A DNA stretch of 16,385 bases from Desulfocapsa sp. (GTDB taxonomy: Bacteria; Desulfobacterota; Desulfobulbia; Desulfobulbales; Desulfocapsaceae), in the NCBI GenBank assembly GCA_020717935.1, contig DYDK01000006.1, positions 1 to 16,385 on the forward strand, written 5' to 3'. This document shows, in pieces, positions 6,007 through 13,338 of the stretch (positions within the stretch are counted from its first letter, which is position 1; every line of letters starts with the position of its first letter). The notes under the pieces were generated by a model that was not told the origin of the DNA, did no database searches, and worked only from the letters and a program-made list of their open reading frames with translations. Both the position numbers and the translations under genes were made by a program.

Positions 6007-6663
6007 TTACCCAATAAGCGGTATTCCTTCCACAAAGGCCTGTGTATTTATCTGCACCTGCCGGTACTCCTCTTCATTCAGTCCAGCGCCTAAGGCCACC
6101 ATGCGGGCCATATCTGCGGTCAGAAAATCACCTGGGGTGTGGGCATCGGCGTTGATCACTAATTGAGCGCCATTCCGCAAAGCTATTTTTGCCACGAAAC
6201 CATTGGTCAGACAATGCCCTTTGCGTCCCGATAATTCCAGAAACACCCCGTTTTTCGCTGCCAGCCGCGCTTCATCCTCCTTGATAAAGCCAGGATGGGA
6301 AAGAATGTCAGCTCCGGCCTCAATGGCCGCCATATTGGTGCCAGCCGCGACCGGCTCGACAATGGTTTCCCCATGCACGACCACAACCTGGGCACCCAGT
6401 TCACGGGCTTTGCGAACCATTGGGCCAATAAGGGCAGGGGGGACATGGGTGAGTTCGATCCCGGGCAGGAGACGGGTGCGCGAATGGGGGCCGAGATCTT
6501 TGGCTACCTGAATCATGCGGGGGATGATAAAATCCATATTGGAACTGTCAGCATGGTCGGTGATGGCCACTGCGGTATAGCCAAGAACTTCAACCCGACG
6601 AAGATGCTCGGCCGGCACTAAAACCCCGTCACTGAAAAACGAATGGGTATGGAGATCAATCAT
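6007..6663 (-). CDS. PHP-domain metal-dependent phosphoesterase
   Basis: The 218-residue protein has the full PHP metal-site pattern: D3-L-H5-x-H7, TDHAD (D36, H37), GIELTH (E70), VVVHGE (H97), LSHPG (H123) and NADAHTPGD (D173, H175). PHP proteins of this kind include histidinol-phosphate phosphatases and nucleoside-phosphate phosphoesterases. The family alone does not give the substrate, and no histidine gene is nearby. There is no signal peptide, so it is cytoplasmic. The ATG at 6663 overlaps the end of miaB by 8 nt and has AGGTGA six bases upstream, which supports the start and suggests translational coupling. It is the last gene of the purB-DUF4911-miaB-php run. Confidence 0.88.
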   Translation of the reverse strand: MIDLHTHSFFSDGVLVPAEHLRRVEVLGYTAVAITDHADSSNMDFIIPRMIQVAKDLGPHSRTRLLPGIELTHVPPALIGPMVRKARELGAQVVVVHGETIVEPVAAGTNMAAIEAGADILSHPGFIKEDEARLAAKNGVFLELSGRKGHCLTNGFVAKIALRNGAQLVINADAHTPGDFLTADMARMVALGAGLNEEEYRQVQINTQAFVEGIPLIG

Positions 6664-8080
6664 AAGAGTTCACCTGGTGCTGAAGGGGAGGAAGAGCGCC
6701 GCCTAATGAATGCTGACCGGCATGGTGAATGCGCACCATCATAATTTCACCAGGAACGCAGGTAGTTTTTTCTACAATATGGACGATATGATTGGTTTCG
6801 GTGCGGCCAACCATTCCACCCTGATCAGTGAGTTTTTCAATCATTACCGGCAGGGTACGGCCCACAAACAGACGATTCTGTTCCAGACAGATTTCGTCCT
6901 GGCGCTTCTGAAACCGGGCAAGTCGTTCAGACTTGACAATTTCTTCAATTTTGTCGGGGAAATCGGCGGATCGTGTGCCGGGACGATCAGAATACTTAAA
7001 GGAAAAGGAGCTGTGAAAACGAACGACTTCCAGAATGTCCATGGTTTGATCAAAATCGGCATCGGTTTCACCGGGAAAGCCGGCAATGACATCGGTGCTG
7101 AGGGCAATATCAGGGCGTAAGGATCGTAATTCCGCCACCTTTTGCAGATACAACTCTCGGGTATATTTTCGGTTCATGCGGGCAAGAACAGCGTTGGAGC
7201 CAGATTGGACCGGAAGATGGAACTGGGGGCAGAGAATGTCAATCTCAGCAAAACAGCGCATAAGTTCCTGGGAAAGATCTTTAGGATTCGATGTGGTAAA
7301 GCGAAGCCGTTTGAGCCCCTTGATGGCCGCCACTTCTCGTAAAAGGCGAGAAAAAGAATAGGGGGAGCCATCCGCTGATACTGCATTGGTACGCCCGTAA
7401 GAGTTGACATTTTGACCAAGGAGGGTGATTTCGCAGATTCCAGCATCAACAAGAGCATGAGCTTCTTCGATTATATCTTTAACTTTTCGCGATATTTCGC
7501 GGCCTCTGGTATGGGGAACCACGCAATAGGTACAATAATTATTGCATCCCTGCATGATCGTTAAGAACTTACGGAAAAGGGGAAGGGCAGGGGAGGGGGA
7601 AACCGCAAGCGATTGCAGTACTGCGGTCTCGGCATCACCAGAAGCTGACTGTGCCAGAGACGGAATAAAAGCTGGGATTTCATAGGAATCTGACATGCCC
7701 GTAGCCACCATGCTGGTCGTTCCATCAAGGTCATCAAGCAGATCGACCAAACGATAGAGATTTTGGGTGCCAAGAACCAAATCAATATAGGGCATTCGCT
7801 CGCATAAATCCTGTCCTTCTTGCTGGGCCACACATCCGGCCACACATATTCTCATACCGGGCCGCCTTTTCTTGGCCTTGCGTAAAACCCCAAGCAGGCT
7901 CATCGCCTTTTGTTCGGCCTTGGCCCGAATGGAGCAGGTATTGATAATAATCAGATCGGCAGTATCGGTATCAACGGACTCGATATACCCTCGTTCGGCA
8001 AGCAACTGGGCCATGATCTCGGAATCCCGTTCGTTCATTTGGCAACCGAAGGTTCGTATCTGAAAAGCGCGTTGCGTCAT
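6656..8080 (-). CDS. miaB: tRNA-2-methylthio-N6-dimethylallyladenosine synthase
   Basis: MiaB is a radical-SAM methylthiotransferase that converts i6A37 to ms2i6A37 in tRNAs reading UNN codons. It carries two [4Fe-4S] clusters. The N-terminal UPF0004 cluster ligands are C13, C49 and C83, and the radical-SAM motif is C179-NNY-C183-TY-C186. A TRAM domain follows at the C-terminus (about residues 395-455). Length is 474 residues, some 25-30 more than usual. The excess is an Ala/Ser/Pro-rich stretch at about 141-170, in the linker just before the radical-SAM core. The start at 8080 fits the conserved FQIRTFGCQMN, although no Shine-Dalgarno sequence is evident. The gene follows the DUF4911 gene by 72 nt and overlaps php. 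Its partner miaA is about 4 kb upstream on the same strand. Confidence 0.96.
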   Translation of the reverse strand: MTQRAFQIRTFGCQMNERDSEIMAQLLAERGYIESVDTDTADLIIINTCSIRAKAEQKAMSLLGVLRKAKKRRPGMRICVAGCVAQQEGQDLCERMPYIDLVLGTQNLYRLVDLLDDLDGTTSMVATGMSDSYEIPAFIPSLAQSASGDAETAVLQSLAVSPSPALPLFRKFLTIMQGCNNYCTYCVVPHTRGREISRKVKDIIEEAHALVDAGICEITLLGQNVNSYGRTNAVSADGSPYSFSRLLREVAAIKGLKRLRFTTSNPKDLSQELMRCFAEIDILCPQFHLPVQSGSNAVLARMNRKYTRELYLQKVAELRSLRPDIALSTDVIAGFPGETDADFDQTMDILEVVRFHSSFSFKYSDRPGTRSADFPDKIEEIVKSERLARFQKRQDEICLEQNRLFVGRTLPVMIEKLTDQGGMVGRTETNHIVHIVEKTTCVPGEIMMVRIHHAGQHSLGGALPPLQHQVNSYD

Positions 8081-8152
8081 AAGTAATTACTATGAAAAGA
8101 GAGTAGGTTGCAATGAAGATCAAGATATTACATGAGGATAAGCAGGGCCGTA

Positions 8153-8395
8153 TCAATACCTGCTGATTTGCGATACTAATGCACATAACAACTCAAAAAG
8201 AAGCGGCTCAAAATGATCTGGATACCGCAAACGAACAAGGCCTTTTTTGCCATCAACACTGGAGATGACTACCAGTCCGTCATATCCTTCAAGGATGTTT
8301 TTGAGAAAATGGAAACGGTGCGGGGCAATCCCCAGATAGAGCTCCTTAAAGGGGATGGCGGCATCAGTCACATTGTCCATCCTTATGACACCCAT
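8153..8395 (-). CDS. small DUF4911-like protein
   Basis: This is an 80-residue protein with no signal peptide or membrane segment. The core reads ELYLGIAPHRFHFLKNILEG, then a YDGL-V-VISSVDG-KKGLVRLRYP stretch, resembling DUF4911 small proteins of Desulfobacterota. That assignment is from memory. The function is unknown; the short alternating helix/strand pattern would suit a small ligand- or protein-binding domain. Its ATG overlaps the purB stop by one base (TAATG), so its translation is probably coupled to purB. A second in-frame Met at residue 6 is a possible start. Confidence 0.8.
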   Translation of the reverse strand: MGVIRMDNVTDAAIPFKELYLGIAPHRFHFLKNILEGYDGLVVISSVDGKKGLVRLRYPDHFEPLLFELLCALVSQISRY

Positions 8396-9840
8396 TACAC
8401 CGAGAGCGAGGCATCAACCACACCCATCTGATCCTTACGGGAAGAGAGAAGGGGGGTAACAATTTCCTCTATATATTCAGTCGTTTGAGCAGATGCCCGT
8501 CCGGTGAATTGCGTATAATCGCCAACCATGACCAGAATCTCCTTCATCGTAAAAGGGATACGATTATCATCGGCCAAGCGTTGCAACAAATCGTTGTCGC
8601 CGCCTTCTTCTTTGACCACCTTGCCGGCAGCTAATGAATGTTCCTTGATAATTTCATGCATCTCCTGGCGACTTTTACTCTTTTCAACGGACTCCATGAG
8701 AATCTTTTCGGTGGACATAAAGGGGAGTTCCATGCGCAGATGCCGCTCTATTTGCTTCGGAAAAACAACCATTTGGGCAGTAATATTGACATATAGCTTG
8801 AGGATTGCGTCGGAGAGCAGAAAGGCCTGGGGAATGTCCATGCGGCGGATGGCGGAATCGTCAAGGGTTCGCTCAAACCACTGATTCGCAAAAGTGGCGG
8901 CAAAGTCAGCCGGAAGACCCATAAGTTTGCGGGCGAGACCAGTCATTCGCTCTGATCGCATGGGGTTTCGTTTATAGGCCATGGCCGACGAGCCCGTTTG
9001 ATTTTTTTCAAAAGGCTCCTCTTGGACTTTCAGATTAGAAAGCAACCTCAAGTCAACTGCGAACTTATGAGCAGAAGCACCTATACCAGCGAGTGTTTCT
9101 GCAAGTTTCATATCGAGCTTACGAGGGTAAGTCTGACCCGTTACCGCAAAAGCGTCATTAAAACCAAGCTTCTGAGAGACCAGTATATCAAGATCCCTGA
9201 CCTTCTGATTATCGCCCTTGAAAAGCTCGATAAATGTGGCTTGCGTCCCCACAGTTCCCTTAGCTCCACGGGCCTTTATCTGGGCAAGAAATAAATCTAA
9301 ATATTCAAGATCCATAATAAGATCCTGAATATAAAGGGTGTTTCTTTTGCCAACCGTGGTCGGCTGGGCCGGTTGATAATGGGTGAAGCCAAGGGTTGGC
9401 AGATCTTTATATTTTATTGCAAACTCAGCAAGATTGGAAATAACTTGTAGCAAGGCTGAGCGAATAAGGGCAAAGGCTTTTTTTTGCAAAATAAGATCGG
9501 TATTGCAGACCACAAATTGCGAAGTGGCACCGAGGTGAATGATGCCCTCGGCCAGAGGACATTTCGTCCCAAATTCATAGACATGAGCCATAACATCATG
9601 ACGAATTTCTTTTTCTTTAGCGGCGGCCAGCTCATAATCAATATTGTCAATGTTGGCCCGCATCTGGTCAAGCATCTCAGGCCTGATAATGTCGGTCAGA
9701 CCAAGCTCGTATTGGGCTTCAGCCAGGGCCAGCCAGCATCGTCGCCACTGGGTAAATTTTGTTTTTTCTGAAAACAACTCCTGCATGGCTCGACTGGTGT
9801 AGCGACTCACCAATGGTTCCTGATAAATATCTCTCATCAT
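8395..9840 (-). CDS. purB: adenylosuccinate lyase (long, eukaryote-like form)
   Basis: PurB cleaves SAICAR to AICAR and fumarate, and adenylosuccinate to AMP and fumarate, in purine synthesis. The 481-residue protein has HDVMAH (H81 on), the catalytic region TLGFTHYQPAQPTTVGKR (H154) and the superfamily signature at 283-293, here GSSAMAYKRNP. The flanking text MRSER and QWFERTLDDSA-RR is very like animal ADSL rather than the shorter Bacillus-type enzyme. The signature has Ala where most members have Pro (GSSxMPxKxN). GGGAG at 9847-9851 lies six bases before the first ATG and nine before a second (9837), so either may be used. It is the first gene of a four-gene run and has a candidate promoter in the gap upstream. 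Confidence 0.96.
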   Translation of the reverse strand: MMRDIYQEPLVSRYTSRAMQELFSEKTKFTQWRRCWLALAEAQYELGLTDIIRPEMLDQMRANIDNIDYELAAAKEKEIRHDVMAHVYEFGTKCPLAEGIIHLGATSQFVVCNTDLILQKKAFALIRSALLQVISNLAEFAIKYKDLPTLGFTHYQPAQPTTVGKRNTLYIQDLIMDLEYLDLFLAQIKARGAKGTVGTQATFIELFKGDNQKVRDLDILVSQKLGFNDAFAVTGQTYPRKLDMKLAETLAGIGASAHKFAVDLRLLSNLKVQEEPFEKNQTGSSAMAYKRNPMRSERMTGLARKLMGLPADFAATFANQWFERTLDDSAIRRMDIPQAFLLSDAILKLYVNITAQMVVFPKQIERHLRMELPFMSTEKILMESVEKSKSRQEMHEIIKEHSLAAGKVVKEEGGDNDLLQRLADDNRIPFTMKEILVMVGDYTQFTGRASAQTTEYIEEIVTPLLSSRKDQMGVVDASLSV

Positions 9841-9846
9841 GATCAG

Positions 9847-9851
9847 CTCCC
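9847..9851 (-). promoter_or_regulatory. purB ribosome binding site
   Basis: GGGAG on the minus strand lies 6 nt before the ATG at 9840 and 9 nt before the ATG at 9837. It supports initiation at this Met-Met pair. Confidence 0.65.
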
Positions 9852-9986
9852 ATAAAAACAGAACGAATATTTTTTAATTGAACAAAAGAGTCACCTTGAT
9901 ACCACACATTGCATAAAAGAGAAAGGAAACGGTGCTGACAAAAAAACTTCTCGCCAGGGGTAAATCGTCACATCTTACAAATGTCG

Positions 9987-10002
9987 CATAATGTATATTA
10001 TG
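9987..10002. promoter_or_regulatory. palindrome upstream of purB, possible operator
   Basis: CATAAT-GTAT-ATTATG is a perfect inverted repeat with 6-nt arms, placed between a TTGACA box and the purB start. Position and symmetry suit a repressor site or a promoter-proximal element, but it does not match a consensus I can name, and the sequence is AT-rich enough for chance. Confidence 0.3.
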
Positions 10003-10031
10003 TTTAGTTTTATATTTCTACGATATGTCAA
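9996..10031 (-). promoter_or_regulatory. candidate sigma-70 promoter for the purB operon
   Basis: A consensus -35 box TTGACA (10026-10031 on the minus strand) lies in the recJ-purB gap. At 17-nt spacing the hexamer is ACTAAA, a weak -10. The better CATAAT is 23 nt away, which is too far. The 234-nt gap and the need for a purB promoter favour a promoter here, but the exact -10 is uncertain. Confidence 0.35.
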
Positions 10032-10074
10032 TCTGTTACTATTGCTTATTCAACATTATTCTAAGTTATTGGTT

Positions 10075-11871
10075 TCACCATTTCTCTTCTGGAGCACACA
10101 TTATTCCCACAACCCGCACCTCCCACGATAGCGTATCTCGATAACGGTTGGTCATGGGTGTATAAGCAACAATCGGATTTTTCTTTTGCTGGAGTTGTGG
10201 CAAAAACGATCCCAACCCAAAACCAATCCCTTGATGGAGTGTTTTTTTGCCTTGAAAAGAAATCTTCAGATGATAGCCTTCGTTGCCAACAGTTTTGAGC
10301 GCATCCACCTGAGACATTCTCGTGATGAACAATGGTCGCCTGTTCCCTGGCCCAAACGGTTCCAGAATCTGTAATTGATCACAAAAGTGCTTGCACATGA
10401 GCGTATCTATATCCACTTCCAGGTCGATTTCCAGACTTGCCACAGGCCCGTTCATTCCTCTCTGCCCGCCGATTTCTCTATTCATTTGTACTACAAAATT
10501 TTCAAATTGATCCTCATAAATGGATAATCCGGCCGCCATTGCGTGACCACCATATCGAATAATCACAGCAGAACATTTTTCCAAGGCCTTATGGAGATTG
10601 ATTCCTGGTACGGATCGCCCGGATCCCTTCAACACTACCCTTCCCTGCTTATCTCTTTCCCGGCCAAAGAGAATAACGGGAAGCTGATATTTTTCCACCA
10701 ATCGGGAGGCCACGATGCCAATAACTCCATGGTGAAACTCTCCTTTTATTATCAAGCAGTCGCTCTGTTTTTTTGTCTGTAATGATTTCTCAATAGCCTG
10801 CCCATACATTTCCTGCCCAATCTTTTTTCTTTTGTCATTTAAATCAAGCAGTTGGCGGGATAGTATCATTGCCTGCCCTTGTTCAAAGCACAAAAAAAGC
10901 TGAACCGCAAGTGTTGCCTCGGCCAGTCTTCCGGCGGCGTTAATCATGGGGGCCAAGAGAAAACCTATATCTTCTGAGCTGATAGCAGTAATGAGCTTTT
11001 TTTGACTGTTGACCAGTCCGGTCACAACCAGCATTGCCTGAATACCGGGTCTTTTCTGCTGTTCAATGATCCGCATCCCTGCTTTTACCAGCACCCTGTT
11101 CACCGTTCCCAACACCACCATATCAGCGATTGTGCCCAAGGCCACGAGGTCCAGCAGTTCACGGACATCCGGCTCTGGTCTCTTTGTATGAAAGAATCCC
11201 TGTTCCCGCAGATAATGACGAATGCCGCAAGCCAGATAAAAAGCGACACCTACTCCCGCCAGATCTTGGGTGGGAAACGAACAGGTGGATTGCTTGGGAT
11301 TCAAAACCGCATCGGCAACCTGCACCCCTTCTGGCGGCTCATGATGATCGGTAACAATGACCTGAAATCCCATTTTTTGAGCGGCCAGAATTTCATCTTT
11401 GGCGGAAATGCCGCAATCAACGGTAATAAGGAGTTTATTTTTCTCAACATCTGTGGGGGCCAATGCCTGCAGAAGATCACTGTGGAGGCCATATCCATGG
11501 CTCATGCGGTTGGGGATAGTAAACTGGGCCGTAATACCAAGTTGCTGAAAAAACGAGACTAAAAGTGCTGTTCCCGTGGCTCCATCCACATCATAATCCC
11601 CCCATATCACAATTGGCGTTCCAGAAAGAACCGCCTGTCCCGCCAAAAATGCAGCCTCTTTCATCCCCCCCATTGCTAAAGGATGGGGAAGGGTTGAAAG
11701 CATCGGGTCAAGGAATTCCTCAATCTGTCGCCGATCATGAAGACCTCGCTGGGCCAATAATTGCGTGATAATCGGGTGCAGATTTCTTTCTTTGGTTATG
11801 CCTTGCAGCTCATTGCTTGGGGCCTGTACGGATCGTATTTCCCACCGATTTTCTTTTTCTTGAATTGACAT
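10075..11871 (-). CDS. recJ: single-stranded-DNA-specific 5'-3' exonuclease
   Basis: RecJ degrades single-stranded DNA 5' to 3' in RecF-pathway recombination, mismatch and base excision repair, using Mn2+ or Mg2+ in a DHH-superfamily active site. The 598-residue protein shows GDYDVDGATG (91-100), TVDCGIS (150-156), the name-giving VTDHHEPP (173-180), APMINAAGRL, and the DHHA1 part with GSGRSVPGINLH and YGGHAMAAGLS. A C-terminal OB-like region follows. Length is close to E. coli RecJ (577). The ATG at 11871 is 21 nt after the miaA stop, with only a weak purine-rich ribosome site, so it is probably expressed with miaA. No terminator with a T-run was seen downstream. Confidence 0.96.
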   Translation of the reverse strand: MSIQEKENRWEIRSVQAPSNELQGITKERNLHPIITQLLAQRGLHDRRQIEEFLDPMLSTLPHPLAMGGMKEAAFLAGQAVLSGTPIVIWGDYDVDGATGTALLVSFFQQLGITAQFTIPNRMSHGYGLHSDLLQALAPTDVEKNKLLITVDCGISAKDEILAAQKMGFQVIVTDHHEPPEGVQVADAVLNPKQSTCSFPTQDLAGVGVAFYLACGIRHYLREQGFFHTKRPEPDVRELLDLVALGTIADMVVLGTVNRVLVKAGMRIIEQQKRPGIQAMLVVTGLVNSQKKLITAISSEDIGFLLAPMINAAGRLAEATLAVQLFLCFEQGQAMILSRQLLDLNDKRKKIGQEMYGQAIEKSLQTKKQSDCLIIKGEFHHGVIGIVASRLVEKYQLPVILFGRERDKQGRVVLKGSGRSVPGINLHKALEKCSAVIIRYGGHAMAAGLSIYEDQFENFVVQMNREIGGQRGMNGPVASLEIDLEVDIDTLMCKHFCDQLQILEPFGPGNRRPLFITRMSQVDALKTVGNEGYHLKISFQGKKTLHQGIGFGLGSFLPQLQQKKNPIVAYTPMTNRYRDTLSWEVRVVGIMCAPEEKW

Positions 11872-11892
11872 TGACTTCTTATCTTATGCTTA

Positions 11893-12855
11893 TTAAGCCT
11901 TTACCATCCATTGCTCAATTATGCGCAATATTCCTTCCCTGTCCTCTACCGCAAGCCATAGTATATCTTGAATCGCATGAAACCAGGTGTATTGTCGCTT
12001 GGCGTATCGGCGGGTATCACGAGCAAGGAGCCGTTGCGTTTCATCCTTATCCCTTTGATTACTGATATACTGGTTAATATGCCTGTAACCAATGGCCTGC
12101 ATGGATTTCAGGTGCGGGCTATATCCTTTGGCCAGCAGTCCCCTCACCTCTTCTTCAAGGCCGCCTGCAAACATCAGCTGTGTTCGTTTGTCAATACGCT
12201 GATACAATGAGTTGCGCTCTGTTGTTAATCCTATTTGTAAGATATTTGAGAATCGTTTGTCTGCTGAATTGCTCTTGTATTGTTGATGTGCACAGATATG
12301 TTCAGACCAGGACTTCCCGGTTCCTTGATAAATTTCCAAGGCCCGCAGTATCCGGTGGCGATCGTTAATATTTATTTTTTGTGCGGAGATACAATCATAT
12401 TTAAATAATTCCTCATGAAGTTTCTCGCATCCTTCAGTAACTATCCGTTCTCGCAACGCGGATCGAATTTCAGGAAACCGGCCAATGTCAGCAGCAAGCC
12501 CTTCGGTTAAGGCCCGGAGATAAAGGCCGGTCCCGCCAGTGAGCAACGGCACCCGCCCCCGCTGATGAATTTCTCGTATGGCATTGGTGGCATCGCGAAT
12601 AAAACAGCCTGCATCATAGTCTTCATCGGGATTGACAATATCAATGAGATGGTGGGGGATTCGAGCCTGTTCTTCTCGGCTCACTTTGGCCGTACCAATA
12701 TCCATGAAGCGATAGACCTGCATGGAATCAACACTGATAATCTCACATTGAAATTTCTCGGCCACCAATAAGGACAACTCGGTTTTACCGATGGCGGTAG
12801 GCCCGATCATCGCCAGTACCGGCTTGTCAATGCTGTTCGGCTCAACGGCGCTCAT
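11893..12855 (-). CDS. miaA: tRNA dimethylallyltransferase
   Basis: MiaA transfers a dimethylallyl group from DMAPP to N6 of A37 in tRNAs that read UNN codons. Its product is the substrate of MiaB. The 320-residue protein has the P-loop GPTAIGKT (18-25), SVDSMQVYRFMDIGTAK (from 41), HHLID (68-72), LLTGGTGLYLRAL (from 104) and, near the C-terminus, SMQAIGYR and RDTRRYAKRQYTWF. Its ATG overlaps the stop of the ComEA-like gene by one base (TAATG), indicating coupled translation. Confidence 0.96.
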   Translation of the reverse strand: MSAVEPNSIDKPVLAMIGPTAIGKTELSLLVAEKFQCEIISVDSMQVYRFMDIGTAKVSREEQARIPHHLIDIVNPDEDYDAGCFIRDATNAIREIHQRGRVPLLTGGTGLYLRALTEGLAADIGRFPEIRSALRERIVTEGCEKLHEELFKYDCISAQKININDRHRILRALEIYQGTGKSWSEHICAHQQYKSNSADKRFSNILQIGLTTERNSLYQRIDKRTQLMFAGGLEEEVRGLLAKGYSPHLKSMQAIGYRHINQYISNQRDKDETQRLLARDTRRYAKRQYTWFHAIQDILWLAVEDREGILRIIEQWMVKA

Positions 12856-13313
12856 TATGGGGCCTGAAATGAAAAATGGGGGGCAAATTGCCTTATCCGC
12901 GACGGGCCAATGCCGGGTACGGCCAGCAGGTCAGAGGCTGTTACAAAAGGCCCGTTGGCTGTTCGCGTATCAATGATCTGCTGGGCCAGTTTTGGGCCAA
13001 TGCCATTGACAGTGGATAAAAGCTCACCATCGGCACTGTTGATGGGAATGGGTTGGAAGAAAAAGGGGGTTATGGCCGCAGGGATTTGTGACAAATGACC
13101 ACCCTGCCCTGCCCATTGTGTATCTAACTGTGTTGCCCGCAAAACCCGGCCGTTCCAGTGAATAGCAACAGGGGGTTGTGGCGCCCCCTGCTGGAACAGG
13201 AACACCCGTTTTTCCTGGAAAAAAACCAGCAGGAGCCAGCACCAAAAAACAATACCCAGGAAGAGTAAGACCTCCACCCGGGCATCGCTTGCATCAAGGA
13301 TTTTCTTTTGCAT
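12855..13313 (-). CDS. membrane-anchored helix-hairpin-helix (ComEA-like) protein
   Basis: This is a 152-residue protein. A hydrophobic segment near the N-terminus (VEVLLFLGIVFWCWLLLVFF) should anchor it in the inner membrane with the rest outside the cytoplasm. After about 60 residues without a recognised domain, the C-terminal 60 residues form a double helix-hairpin-helix: INSADGELLSTVNGIGPKLAQQII and LLAVPGIGPSRIRQF. That architecture matches ComEA, which binds incoming DNA during natural transformation, although many small HhH proteins are annotated this way. The frame is open to 13364, but that would overlap cimA. The ATG at 13313 (MQKKILDASDARVEV) gives a 25-nt gap and is preferred. No comEC or pilus genes are in view. 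Confidence 0.85.
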   Translation of the reverse strand: MQKKILDASDARVEVLLFLGIVFWCWLLLVFFQEKRVFLFQQGAPQPPVAIHWNGRVLRATQLDTQWAGQGGHLSQIPAAITPFFFQPIPINSADGELLSTVNGIGPKLAQQIIDTRTANGPFVTASDLLAVPGIGPSRIRQFAPHFSFQAP

Positions 13314-13338
13314 GGTCTCTGCTCTTTTCGGCTCGTTG

